From Dyadobacter diqingensis (GTDB lineage Bacteria; Bacteroidota; Bacteroidia; Cytophagales; Spirosomataceae), in assembly GCF_024220585.1 (NCBI RefSeq), contig NZ_JAMXKF010000012.1, forward strand, positions 124,428-188,427: 64,000 nucleotides of DNA, given 5' to 3'. Shown here piece by piece: positions 42,779-51,939 of this stretch. Position numbers and translations under genes: made by a program. How positions within the stretch are numbered: the first letter of the stretch is position 1; every line of letters begins with the position of its first letter. Under the pieces are notes generated by a model. It was not told the origin of the DNA, ran no database searches, and was given only the letters and a program-made list of their open reading frames with translations.

Positions 42779-44014
42779 CTATTTTCTCGTCACATTGATC
42801 GCGATCCGGCGGTTTTTAGCCCTTCCTTCTTCGGTATCATTGCTCTCTATCGGATGGTCAATTCCATAACCTTCCGACTGAACACGACTGGCCTTTATAT
42901 TCTTTTTGGCAATACCTTTTTTCACAGCATCCGCACGATTTTTTGACAAGCTTAGATTTGCAGCCGCATCGCCGGTGTTGTCAGTATAACCTCCGATCTT
43001 GATATTGACATTGGGATAAGCCCGCATGATTTCGGCAATATTGTTGACCTGCTCCTCTGATTCTGTATTGAGCTCAGCCATATTCGGCTCAAAAACAATT
43101 CTGTCAAAATCGATCCATACGTTCTTATCTACCGTCCGGCTCGAATCCTGTATAAAGTTGAGCAATTTTGCCTCTGTGCCATGTTCTGGAATATTCAGTT
43201 CGATGTCTTTTGGAAGCTTCCGCGTTACCAGTCTTCCTGGGCTACTATCCGCAGGTCCTTTCCCGCTCTTCTTAGCTCCCTCAGCTTCTACTGGAAAATC
43301 TTCGACAACCACTGTTTCTTCTCCTCGGTTCAGTTTCTTGTATCCCCAGATTATCGCCGCCAGAAACAAGACAGCCACCAAAAGATAACCGAGTTTCTTT
43401 TTACCGGAAACCGGCTTATTTTCCAGATGATGTTCGCTTAAAGGGTTACGCTGAAGATTTTTATTCAACTCTTCGAGCCCTTTGAAATCCCAGAGAGCGG
43501 AAAGATCTTTTGGCAAATATTTGAGGATATGTTCTTTCTGAGCGACCAGAAGGGTAGTGAGTTTTAAAGGGTCTATTGATTTTTCCTTCACCTGTTTCCC
43601 CACCACACTCAAAACGATCGGGGCAGATATGCTGAGAATGTTGGAAACCGAGTAACTTTTCAGACCTGTTGAAGCTGAAATAGAGTCGGTCACAATCTTA
43701 AGGTCCGTGTCCAGCAACATCGGAAGCAATGACAGCCCCATGGTGATCAAATCTTTCGATTTGACAGGATCTGACAAAACGCCGGCAAGATCCTTTAAAA
43801 CGTAATCTTCATTGTTGAGATTCATCAGACCAATCAGCTCATGAACGCCGCCAGAAGTGGAAGCTTTATTCATGATCGCTCCAATAAGCCCCGGAAGGGT
43901 TCCTAATAAAGCGGTCTGGACGTCTCCTGTACTCTCTTCGGTTAAAGCAGAAATGATGTAACCGACTTCTTTTGTAATATATCCCTTTGTTAACTCCAGT
44001 AAATTGACAGCCAT
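42779..44014 (-). CDS. DUF937 domain protein fused to an OmpA-like peptidoglycan-binding domain
   Basis: 411 residues without a signal peptide. The N-terminal part (1-165) is Gly/Leu-rich and resembles DUF937 (LGTLPGLIGAIMNKAS, SISAPIVLSVVGKQVKEK). One membrane helix lies at about 208-226 (KKLGYLLVAVLFLAAIIWGY), then a flexible linker and an OmpA C-terminal domain (about 300-411, with NIKIGGYTDNTGDAAANLSL, SKNRADAVKKGI and GYGIDHPIESNDTEEGRAKN). The sequence predicts DUF937 in the cytoplasm and OmpA in the periplasm holding peptidoglycan, so the protein could tether a cytoplasmic structure to the wall. Function unknown. Confidence 0.85.
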   Translation of the reverse strand: MAVNLLELTKGYITKEVGYIISALTEESTGDVQTALLGTLPGLIGAIMNKASTSGGVHELIGLMNLNNEDYVLKDLAGVLSDPVKSKDLITMGLSLLPMLLDTDLKIVTDSISASTGLKSYSVSNILSISAPIVLSVVGKQVKEKSIDPLKLTTLLVAQKEHILKYLPKDLSALWDFKGLEELNKNLQRNPLSEHHLENKPVSGKKKLGYLLVAVLFLAAIIWGYKKLNRGEETVVVEDFPVEAEGAKKSGKGPADSSPGRLVTRKLPKDIELNIPEHGTEAKLLNFIQDSSRTVDKNVWIDFDRIVFEPNMAELNTESEEQVNNIAEIMRAYPNVNIKIGGYTDNTGDAAANLSLSKNRADAVKKGIAKKNIKASRVQSEGYGIDHPIESNDTEEGRAKNRRIAINVTRK

Positions 44015-44251
44015 AATGGTTGGTATTCTTTGTCTTGTTTAAGTTTTAAATCAACGTTCATAATTTATCTGGAGGATATGCAAATTAATAATATTTTAAT
44101 CATATAATTCTTATCAATTTACCACTAAAATTAATAAGAAAGTTTTTAAACGGTGGTGATAATCATTAAATATAATAAGCTGGTTACTTGACCTCTTCGA
44201 ACATGATTGGCCACCCGAGGTAACCACCTTATTTACAGAGACTAAAAAAGT

Positions 44252-44282
44252 AAAGAGGCAGAATCAAAAGACCTGCCTCTTT
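44252..44282 (-). terminator. terminator after clpC
   Basis: AAAGAGGCAG (44252-44261) pairs perfectly with CTGCCTCTTT (44273-44282). On the minus strand TTTACTTTTTTAG follows. The rest of the 297-base gap 44015-44311 is AT-rich, with no ORF or RNA gene that I can recognise. Confidence 0.8.
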
Positions 44283-44311
44283 AACTATATCCATTGCTAA
44301 CTGATCTTAAA

Positions 44312-46855
44312 TCAATTTGCTACTTCTTCTTCTTTTTTTCTAACCGTAATGGTCAGTTCTTCGCTGTTTTCAACATGCGTCGCTACCAAAACATCACCTT
44401 CTCTTAAATCTCCTTTTAGAATTTCCTCTGCAACCGGATCTTCAAGGTATTTCTGAATCGCTCTGTTTAATGGGCGGGCTCCATATTGCGGATCATATCC
44501 TTTTTCAGATAAGAAATCTTTTGCTTCAGTTGTAAGCTCGATTTCATAACCCAGACCTTTCACGCGGCTGAACAGTTTACCAAGTGAGATATCGATGATA
44601 CGGTGCAAATCTTCGCGTTGAAGCGAGTTGAACACGATCACGTCATCCAGACGGTTAAGGAACTCCGGAGAGAATGCCTTACGAAGTGCGCTCTGAATAG
44701 TGCCTTTCATAATTTCATCCTGGTTATCAGATTTCGCTTTTGTAGAGAAACCGATTCCAGTTCCAAAGTCTTTCAGGTCACGGGCACCGATGTTGGAAGT
44801 CATGATGATGATCGTATTACGGAAATCAACACGGCGACCTAACCCGTCTGTCAGAATACCATCGTCAAGCACCTGAAGCAGGATGTTGAAAACATCCGGA
44901 TGCGCTTTTTCGATTTCATCCAGCAAAACAACGCTGTACGGTTTACGACGAATTTTTTCAGTTAACTGACCGCCTTCTTCGTAACCAACATAACCCGGAG
45001 GTGCTCCAACCAAACGAGATACGCTGAATTTCTCCATGTACTCGCTCATATCGATACGCACCAGAGCATCGTCTTTATCGAACAAATAAGTGGCTAGAAC
45101 TTTCGCTAATTCAGTTTTACCTACACCTGTTGGTCCAAGGAAGATGAAAGAACCGATTGGTTTCTTAGGATCTTTCAAACCTACACGTGTACGCTGAATC
45201 GCTTTTACCAATTTTTCAATCGGCGGGTTCTGACCAATTACTTTCGCTTTAAGCTCATCTGCCATGTTAAGCAATTTCTTTCCTTCGTCCATGGACACGT
45301 TTGTCACAGGAATTCCGGTCATCATCGCTACAACTTCCGCAACGTTATGCTCAGTAACAGTATATCTTTTTTGCTTGGTTTCTTCTTCCCAAGCAAGTTT
45401 CGCACGGTCAAGCTGATCGATCAATTTCTTTTCACGATCGCGTAACTGAGCTGCTTCTTCGTATTTCTGACTTTTAACAACTCTGTTTTTTTCCTGTTTG
45501 ATATTCTCAATTTGTTCTTCCAAATGAAGGATATCCTCAGGGACAGTGATGTTACTGATATGAACTCTTGCACCAACCTCATCCAACACGTCAATCGCTT
45601 TATCCGGAAGGAAACGGTCTGTAATGTAACGTTCTGACAATTTCACAGCCGTGCTGATCGATTCAGGTGTGTAACTTACATGGTGGTGATCTTCATATTT
45701 GTCCTTGATATTTTCAAGGATCTGAATTGTTTCTTCGATTGAAGTGGCGTCAACCATTACCATCTGGAAACGACGGGCAAGTGCACCATCTTTCTCGATA
45801 TACTGGCGATATTCATCCAATGTCGTCGCACCGATACACTGAATTTCTCCACGTGACAAGGCCGGTTTGAACATGTTTGAAGCATCCAGAGAACCGGAAG
45901 CACCACCGGCACCTACGATCGTATGAAGCTCATCGATGAAAAGGATCACATCCGGAGATTTTTCCAATTCATTCATCACCGCTTTCATTCTCTCTTCAAA
46001 CTGACCGCGGTATTTTGTTCCCGCAACAAGCGAAGCAAGATCCAGTGTTACGACTCTTTTACCAAAAAGAACACGTGACACTTTTTTCTGAACAATTCTT
46101 AAAGCCAAACCTTCTGCGATGGCCGTTTTACCAACACCAGGCTCGCCGATAAGGATCGGGTTATTCTTTTTACGACGGCTAAGTATTTGAGCTACACGTT
46201 CAATTTCTTTTTCACGTCCAACAATCGGATCAAGTTTTCCAACCTCAGCCATTTTCGTCAGATCGCGTCCGAAGTTATCCAGTACAGGCGTGCGGGATTT
46301 CTCCGCACCCTTTGATTCTTTTCCGGAAGCTGCGCCTCCGCCTCCACCGCCGAACATGCCTCCTCTCGCTTCATCGTCTCCGTCTTCGGTTTCCGGACCC
46401 ATATGGGGTTTTGTTCCTGATGATTGATATTCTAACATCTCCTTAATGACTTCGTAGTTAACATTAAATTTATGCAGGATCTGTGTGCCAACATTGTCCT
46501 CGTCACGTAAAATAGACAAGAGCAAATGTTCAGTTCCTATCAGGGGGCTCTTGAAAATCTTCGCCTCGAGATATGTAATTTTCAACACCTTTTCAGACTG
46601 CCTGGTAAGAGGGATATTCTGCAGATTTTTAACATTATTAGTTGCCGCACCCTTTGTAGCCTGTTCGATCGTCTGTCGAACATCATCAAGGGATACGCCC
46701 AGCTTTTTCAGTAAACCAATAGCAACACCATCACCCTCACGAATCATTCCAAGTAACAGATGTTCGGCACCGATATAATCGTGGCCAAGTCGCAAAGCTT
46801 CTTCCCGACTCAGAGAGATTACTTCTTTTACTCTATTTGAAAATTTTGCTTCCAT
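44312..46855 (-). CDS. clpC: ATP-dependent Clp protease ATP-binding subunit ClpC
   Basis: 847 residues from the ATG at 46853-46855. Two N-terminal Clp repeats span about 1-150. AAA+ module 1 has Walker A GEPGVGKT near 240 and IGATTLDEYRQYIE, a UVR-type coiled M-domain sits near 450-500, and AAA+ module 2 has GPTGVGKTELAK near 580 and VVLLDEIEKAHPDVF. The short M-domain marks ClpC rather than ClpB. It unfolds substrates for ClpP, which is not in the window. A Gly/Ala-rich linker (GGMFGGGGGGAASG) near 168-181 is a local peculiarity. It is preceded by 69 non-coding bases and ends in its own terminator. Confidence 0.96.
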   Translation of the reverse strand: MEAKFSNRVKEVISLSREEALRLGHDYIGAEHLLLGMIREGDGVAIGLLKKLGVSLDDVRQTIEQATKGAATNNVKNLQNIPLTRQSEKVLKITYLEAKIFKSPLIGTEHLLLSILRDEDNVGTQILHKFNVNYEVIKEMLEYQSSGTKPHMGPETEDGDDEARGGMFGGGGGGAASGKESKGAEKSRTPVLDNFGRDLTKMAEVGKLDPIVGREKEIERVAQILSRRKKNNPILIGEPGVGKTAIAEGLALRIVQKKVSRVLFGKRVVTLDLASLVAGTKYRGQFEERMKAVMNELEKSPDVILFIDELHTIVGAGGASGSLDASNMFKPALSRGEIQCIGATTLDEYRQYIEKDGALARRFQMVMVDATSIEETIQILENIKDKYEDHHHVSYTPESISTAVKLSERYITDRFLPDKAIDVLDEVGARVHISNITVPEDILHLEEQIENIKQEKNRVVKSQKYEEAAQLRDREKKLIDQLDRAKLAWEEETKQKRYTVTEHNVAEVVAMMTGIPVTNVSMDEGKKLLNMADELKAKVIGQNPPIEKLVKAIQRTRVGLKDPKKPIGSFIFLGPTGVGKTELAKVLATYLFDKDDALVRIDMSEYMEKFSVSRLVGAPPGYVGYEEGGQLTEKIRRKPYSVVLLDEIEKAHPDVFNILLQVLDDGILTDGLGRRVDFRNTIIIMTSNIGARDLKDFGTGIGFSTKAKSDNQDEIMKGTIQSALRKAFSPEFLNRLDDVIVFNSLQREDLHRIIDISLGKLFSRVKGLGYEIELTTEAKDFLSEKGYDPQYGARPLNRAIQKYLEDPVAEEILKGDLREGDVLVATHVENSEELTITVRKKEEEVAN

Positions 46856-46924
46856 GTGTAGCAATAAAAATGTGTCTTAATATTCTAAACGCTACTTGAT
46901 ACATCTTTGTTCAAAATAGCAGAT

Positions 46925-47590
46925 TTATTGTTGCTTACAAGATCTTAGCAAAATACTCCTCGCTTCGGACCCCATATTAAATAATAAATCGACAATACTT
47001 AGATTACTTACAAAATCATTCCCGAAAGTCTGATAGTACGCAATTGGCTGATAATATTTATTTAAATTCTTATTCTTTTTATCATTTATGGAAGATAACG
47101 CATCAATTATGCCTTTATTCTCTTCCTGAGGCACTGACAAATTGTACCGGATATCCTTCCTTATGCCCAACAATCTAAGACAAATTGTCAATAATTCATA
47201 ATTTAGGTCGACAAGAAATTCAGGTTTTTTCAAATAAACCGCCTGAAGTTCGTCCGCATAAAACTCGTAATAGGGCGACTTTCCATAAGCCGATTTAAAA
47301 CATCCCCAGTGACGCCTTATCCAATGCTGACTATGATCGATTTTTATATCTTTTGTTGGGGTATTCTGGCTATATCCCTGAACCGGAACGGTTAAAGTGT
47401 CAACTTTATTGGTCGTTAAAACACTGCAACGATTCCGATAGGTCTGCTTCACGTACTTTTCCTCTATATCTATCCAAATCAAATCGTTACTTAAAATGCA
47501 AGCAAAATATTCCAGACAAGGAAGATACTGTAATTCAAACCGTACTGCTTTTTCAGGTTGAATAATATTATTAAATTCTGACACTATCAA
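46925..47590 (-). CDS. WbqC-like family protein
   Basis: About 221 residues. ELQYLPCLEYFACIL near 19, HSQHWIRRHWGCFKSAYGKS near 86, and YYEFYADEL match the WbqC-like family, members of which occur in O-antigen and signal-peptidase-linked loci but lack a proven activity. The start is uncertain: TTG at 47590 or GTG at 47584, with no ATG near the N-terminus. It is preceded by 96 bases with no recognisable element. Confidence 0.8.
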   Translation of the reverse strand: MIVSEFNNIIQPEKAVRFELQYLPCLEYFACILSNDLIWIDIEEKYVKQTYRNRCSVLTTNKVDTLTVPVQGYSQNTPTKDIKIDHSQHWIRRHWGCFKSAYGKSPYYEFYADELQAVYLKKPEFLVDLNYELLTICLRLLGIRKDIRYNLSVPQEENKGIIDALSSINDKKNKNLNKYYQPIAYYQTFGNDFVSNLSIVDLLFNMGSEARSILLRSCKQQ

Positions 47591-47686
47591 ATATGAGAAA
47601 GGCGGATGATATTATCAAAAAAATGATAATAATTATTTAACGGAATCTTTTTAATGCAATCATAACTAAAATAGTTACAATTAATA

Positions 47687-48313
47687 TCACAAAAACAGAC
47701 TGGTATCGCCTAGCCCTTCCCTGATAATTTCAAATTCGTCGTTAACTGCGAGTACAATTGTCGATCCTACGTTGCCTCCGTAGCCACCATCCACCACGAT
47801 ATCAACCTGGTGCTGGAACTTCTCGTAAATCAATTCAGGATCTGTGGAATATTCTATGATCTCGTCATCATCTTTTATGGAGGTTGTCACAATCGGATTT
47901 CCAAGTTCCTTAACGATTAACCTTGGGATAAGATTGTCAGGAACACGAATACCCACTGTTTTTTTATTGGTATTCAGCAACTTAGGAACCTGATTATTGG
48001 CATCCAGAATGAAGGTGTAAGGTCCCGGCAGCACTTTTTTCATCAGCTTGAAAGCAGAATTTCCCACCCGGGCAAAGTCTGCAATGTGGCTGAGGTCATA
48101 ACAGATAAACGAAAAATCGTTTTTCTGCGGTTTGATCCCTTTAATCCGTGCTATTTTTTCCACGGCCCTGCTATTAAAAATATCACAACCTAACCCGTAA
48201 ACCGTATCGGTTGGATAAATCACCAGACCTCCGTCACGAAGGCAATCAACGACCTGACGGATTCGTCTTTCATCAGGATTTTCAGGATATATTCGAATTA
48301 ATTCAGCTGGCAT
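47687..48313 (-). CDS. L-threonylcarbamoyladenylate synthase (Sua5/YciO/YrdC family)
   Basis: 208 residues. GGLVIYPTDTVYGLGCDIFN at 29-48 and IKGIKPQKNDFSFICYDLS near 73, with the KPxxxDF nucleotide-binding pattern, identify the YrdC fold. Family members make threonylcarbamoyl-AMP for the t6A37 modification of tRNAs; the longer Sua5 C-terminal domain is absent, so it is of YrdC/YciO size. Some YciO members lack the activity. It lies 20 bases downstream of the GT2 gene. Confidence 0.88.
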   Translation of the reverse strand: MPAELIRIYPENPDERRIRQVVDCLRDGGLVIYPTDTVYGLGCDIFNSRAVEKIARIKGIKPQKNDFSFICYDLSHIADFARVGNSAFKLMKKVLPGPYTFILDANNQVPKLLNTNKKTVGIRVPDNLIPRLIVKELGNPIVTTSIKDDDEIIEYSTDPELIYEKFQHQVDIVVDGGYGGNVGSTIVLAVNDEFEIIREGLGDTSLFL

Positions 48314-48333
48314 AGATTGTACTATTTACTGAA

Positions 48334-49338
48334 CTAACAATTCAAAAGGCTAAATCCTTCCTGCACGGAACTCTTTTTTTGCAAATTATTAAGATAAAAC
48401 CTGTACAAACCATTTATCGGTAAATGCAAACGGCACATCACCACGATCATTTCTGTACCCAAACCAGGATTTTCGATGTAGTTAAGTAACCGCCTAAAAC
48501 GAACTGCAAGCTCAAATTCCTGAGCGTAAAAACATTTTCTGATAAATGTACGAATTCTGGCCGCCAACAGATCAAATTCCTCCTGGTCCCGGTTAAGATC
48601 GTAAGCCTTGTTGCACACGATATAGCAGGTTTCAAGCAACCGGTTGCCCTTTTTGTAAATCTGTTTGCTTAACGAATCCGGTACGTTCCTTTTCCATGTC
48701 AGCACCTTGTCCAGATAAAAATATTTGTAATGCACCGAAGAGCGTACCCAAAAATCGAAATCCTCAAAAAACAATGATTCGTCATAACCGCCCATTTCCG
48801 TGAGCATTTTCGTGCGCATCATCATGGTTGGCGTGCAGATAAAATAGTTTTCCAGGACACTTTTATAAACATCACCGGAAGGGATCACTTTATCAGCCTT
48901 ATCCTCATTATTGACAGGGTAATGGTAATTCGCAAGACGTCCGCCCGCTTCCATATACCGGGCATTTGTAAAAACGACCCCGTATTCCTCATCCAGATTT
49001 TCAAAAGCTTCAACCTGAAACTTTATCCGATCCGGCAGCATAATGTCATCACCGGCCAGGTCAATAATATATTTACCTTCCGCCAATGCCAGTCCCTGGT
49101 TAAATGCCCTGCACAAACCCAGATTGGACAGATTTTTAATCAGACAGAATTGTGAAGCATTCCAGTCCGACTTCTCGATTATCGACAGTGTGTTATCCGT
49201 GCTTGCATTATCAATTACGATAACCTGAATATTGGGATATGTCTGCGCAAAAATTGAATTCAACGTCTCGCCCACATATTTTTCATGGTTAAAGGCAGTT
49301 AGAACCACAGTCACCAAAGGTTTTTCAGTCTCTCTCAT
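48334..49338 (-). CDS. GT2-family glycosyltransferase
   Basis: 334 residues. The GT-A fold has VTVVLTAFNHEKYVGETLNS at 9-28, VIVIDNASTDNTL near 36-48, and the metal-binding acidic motif in IIDLAGDDIMLPD near 90-102, followed by EDFDFWVR near 193. It transfers a sugar from a nucleotide-sugar to an unknown acceptor, likely an envelope glycan. No membrane helix is seen. The gene is 20 bases upstream of the Sua5-family gene. No other glycan-assembly genes are close. Confidence 0.9.
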   Translation of the reverse strand: MRETEKPLVTVVLTAFNHEKYVGETLNSIFAQTYPNIQVIVIDNASTDNTLSIIEKSDWNASQFCLIKNLSNLGLCRAFNQGLALAEGKYIIDLAGDDIMLPDRIKFQVEAFENLDEEYGVVFTNARYMEAGGRLANYHYPVNNEDKADKVIPSGDVYKSVLENYFICTPTMMMRTKMLTEMGGYDESLFFEDFDFWVRSSVHYKYFYLDKVLTWKRNVPDSLSKQIYKKGNRLLETCYIVCNKAYDLNRDQEEFDLLAARIRTFIRKCFYAQEFELAVRFRRLLNYIENPGLGTEMIVVMCRLHLPINGLYRFYLNNLQKKSSVQEGFSLLNC

Positions 49339-49459
49339 TTAATACCCTTTTGTACAACTTCAACCTCATTTCTATGACTTTATACGAACTAGTTTGCCAA
49401 AAGTCACTAAATTAAAAGAGATTAAAAAGTATATTGACGGGTACTTAGTTTTCGGTAAT

Positions 49460-50383
49460 TCAGGAGTTCTTCGGAGCCACTTTCTTGCGTGCGGAGGCGA
49501 TGCCCGCGTTAACCTCAAAACCAAAAATCAGCAATAAAGCCAGCAGATAAAACCAGATCATCAGGGCGATCATCGTGCCAATGGAACCGTACAGTTTGTT
49601 GTAGGAAGTAAACCTTGATAAATAAAATGAGAAGCCGTAGGTAGATAACAAAATCAAAACCGAAGAAATAATGGAACCCGTATTGACAAAGGCATACCGG
49701 CTTCCTTTTGACGGAGCGAACCTGTAAATGATGGAAATGGCCAGCATCAGCGCTCCAAAACTGACCAGATAACGGGTAATGCTCAATGAAGATACGATCC
49801 AGTTGTCGTTGACAATATGCCATTCGCTTACAATGCCTTTGACGGCATCCCCCACAATCAGCAGTACGATCAGTAAAAACATCACAACCACCAATACGAT
49901 CGTCAGTAATGTGGCGACCCCTCTTTTCTGAAGAAAACCTCTGGTTTCCTCATCTTCATAAACCATATCAAAGGACCGCATCAGCGACAACATCCCGTTG
50001 GTGGAAGCAACCAGGGCAAAAATAAAACCGAACGAAAGAACACTGTTTCGTGGCCGGCTAATGATATCAGCGATGGTATTTTTGGCATCCTGATAAATCC
50101 CGCGTGGCATCAGCTCGCGCAGGATACCCATAATCTGGTCGTCAAGGTTGTCGATGGGAATGTACGGAACCAGCGTAAAAAGGAAGATAATGGCAGGAAA
50201 ACAGGCAAGTGTAAGACTGTATGCCACGGCAGAAGCCCGCTGATCGATATCGTAGCGGTGGTTGTTCTTACGGATATTGGCCAGAATATCATACAAGGAA
50301 ACCGACTCCCGAAAAAGCATGGTCGTGCGCAACCATTCTACCAACAGTTTCACCTGACGGTTTTGTAAGATTTTTTCAAGCAT
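49460..50383 (-). CDS. YihY/BrkB-family membrane protein
   Basis: 307 residues with six predicted membrane helices. SAVAYSLTLACFPAIIFLFTL at about 49-69 has the conserved AYY/AYS start of the family. It is followed by LSFGFIFALVASTNGMLSLM near 115-134 and the C-terminal IGTMIALMIWFYLLALLLIFG. Once thought to be RNase BN, the family is now regarded as inner-membrane proteins of unknown transport function. It is in line with the thioesterase and mltG genes. Confidence 0.92.
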   Translation of the reverse strand: MLEKILQNRQVKLLVEWLRTTMLFRESVSLYDILANIRKNNHRYDIDQRASAVAYSLTLACFPAIIFLFTLVPYIPIDNLDDQIMGILRELMPRGIYQDAKNTIADIISRPRNSVLSFGFIFALVASTNGMLSLMRSFDMVYEDEETRGFLQKRGVATLLTIVLVVVMFLLIVLLIVGDAVKGIVSEWHIVNDNWIVSSLSITRYLVSFGALMLAISIIYRFAPSKGSRYAFVNTGSIISSVLILLSTYGFSFYLSRFTSYNKLYGSIGTMIALMIWFYLLALLLIFGFEVNAGIASARKKVAPKNS

Positions 50384-50398
50384 AGTACTTCTTTTAAA

Positions 50399-50815
50399 TT
50401 ACGATGTCTGAAAATATGGATTCAATTTTTCCAAAAGCCTTTCAGGCGCCACACAAAGTTTTGCCGTATCCCGCCTCTGAAACACCAAAGTCGTTTCTCC
50501 TACATTCAAAAGAACATTATCCTGATTTCTGATCTCATATTCAAAAACTACCCGTGTGCCCGGCATACGCTGCAAAATAACCTTTATGGTCAGTTCGTCA
50601 TCGTAACGAGCAGGTTTCATATACCGTGAGCGGTTTTCGTAGACGGGCATCATTACGCCCGCCTCTTCCATTTCCTTATAACTAAATCCGACACTGCGCA
50701 ACGCCTCTACACGGCCGATTTCATAATACCTTGCGTAATTTCCATAATACACGTAACCCATCTGGTCCGTGTCCGCATACCGCACTCTTATCCCCTTAAC
50801 TTCGTAGGTAAACAT
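50399..50815 (-). CDS. acyl-CoA thioesterase, YbgC/4HBT type
   Basis: 138 residues from the ATG at 50813-50815; a TTG two codons earlier is less likely. RVRYADTDQMGYVYYGNYARY at 11-31 (written here as a position, key residues Asp16, Asp18 and Gly21-Tyr24) is the hot-dog-fold active-site signature of YbgC-like thioesterases. It hydrolyses acyl-CoA or acyl-ACP; the chain length is unknown. It lies 33 bases after mltG and 15 before the BrkB-family gene, so all three likely share a transcript. Confidence 0.9.
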   Translation of the reverse strand: MFTYEVKGIRVRYADTDQMGYVYYGNYARYYEIGRVEALRSVGFSYKEMEEAGVMMPVYENRSRYMKPARYDDELTIKVILQRMPGTRVVFEYEIRNQDNVLLNVGETTLVFQRRDTAKLCVAPERLLEKLNPYFQTS

Positions 50816-50848
50816 TTTCAATTAATTAGTGGAAGCCAAACCCGAAAA

Positions 50849-51886
50849 TTACTTCATGATTTTGCGCTTGTTCAATTCTGCCTGATACATGCGAGCATTG
50901 TTCAAATGATCAGGATATGTTTTTGCAAAAGCATGATAACCCGAAAAATCGGCTTTGGCACACATGTACAAATAATCATGTTTATCGTAATTCAGCACCG
51001 CATCCAGCGAATTAAAGTCGGCTACGCGGATTGGCCCCGGAGGCAATCCCGTATTCACATAGGTATTGTAAGGTGATTTTACCCTCAGCTGATCGTTTAA
51101 AATCCTTTTGATGGCAAAATCCTGCAAGGCAAATTTGATTGTTGGATCGGCCTGTAAAGGCATCAGCGCGTTCAGACGGTTGATATACATTCCGGCTACT
51201 TTCGGTCTTTCATCCACTTTCTGAGCCTGCTCCTCTTCCACGATCGAAGCCAGAATGGAAACCTGTATCGGTGTTAAACCAATGGCTTTTGCATTTGCAA
51301 CCTTCTCGTTGCTCCAATATTTTTTGTATTCACTGTGCATACGGTCCAGGAATTTTTCCGTCCCTGTTGTCCAGAAAATATCATAGGTATTCGGTAAAAA
51401 CATGGATACGATCGTCAGCGTGTCCAGTCCGTATTTCTTACATACTTCCTGGCTGTTTAACGCCTCGCGAAATTTCGTCTCGCCAAATTCAAAGCGGCTC
51501 CCGATCCTTTTGATCAAATCCTCTTTTAAACGGATGTTGTTAAAAGTAAGTTTTACAGGATCCTGTGCCCCTGAAAGCAGCTTTTTAATCGCTTTGTAAT
51601 TGCCTGTTTCCGGTTTGATCACATAACGCCCCGGTTTTACATTTTCAGTATATTTCAGCAATTTGGCCAAAAACCTGAAAGAGATATTGTCGTTGATAAC
51701 CTCGTGTTTGTCAAGTGAATCAAGAACGGCCTGATAAGTTGCGCCTTCCGGAATCAGCAGGGCAAAACTTTCTTTCCTATCTACCTGCAAATTCGGTGTT
51801 TTGAATATCTGCCAGAAATAAAAGGTAAATGTGGTGGTAAGAATTGCAATGACTAAAAACAATCCTACTTTAAAATTACGAGACAT
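50849..51886 (-). CDS. mltG: endolytic transglycosylase MltG
   Basis: 345 residues. One N-terminal membrane helix (about 7-27) precedes a LysM-like part and the YceG/MltG catalytic domain, with the active-site Glu in SILASIVEEEQAQKVDERP followed by VAGMYINRL, LQADPTIKFAL, SPYNTYVNTGLPPGPI and YLYMCAKADFSGYHAFAKTY. MltG cuts nascent peptidoglycan strands and sets their length, working near PBP1-type enzymes. It lies after the Ldh gene with a 53-base gap holding a small GGCGGAGCCGCC palindrome (51909-51920). Confidence 0.95.
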   Translation of the reverse strand: MSRNFKVGLFLVIAILTTTFTFYFWQIFKTPNLQVDRKESFALLIPEGATYQAVLDSLDKHEVINDNISFRFLAKLLKYTENVKPGRYVIKPETGNYKAIKKLLSGAQDPVKLTFNNIRLKEDLIKRIGSRFEFGETKFREALNSQEVCKKYGLDTLTIVSMFLPNTYDIFWTTGTEKFLDRMHSEYKKYWSNEKVANAKAIGLTPIQVSILASIVEEEQAQKVDERPKVAGMYINRLNALMPLQADPTIKFALQDFAIKRILNDQLRVKSPYNTYVNTGLPPGPIRVADFNSLDAVLNYDKHDYLYMCAKADFSGYHAFAKTYPDHLNNARMYQAELNKRKIMK

Positions 51887-51939
51887 ATTGTTATAGTTAT
51901 CAGCTTTCGGCGGAGCCGCCCAGGCTGTGTTTTTTATTT

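Noticed and set aside
44015..44311. Possible tRNA-like or riboswitch-like folding in the gap before clpC's end
   Set aside because: A GGTTACTT/GAGGTAACC pairing exists but no acceptor, T-loop or anticodon pattern fits; only the terminator is convincing.
51909..51920. GGCGGAGCCGCC palindrome ahead of mltG as a terminator
   Set aside because: There is no T-run on the strand being transcribed (minus), and the reverse direction has no gene to terminate.
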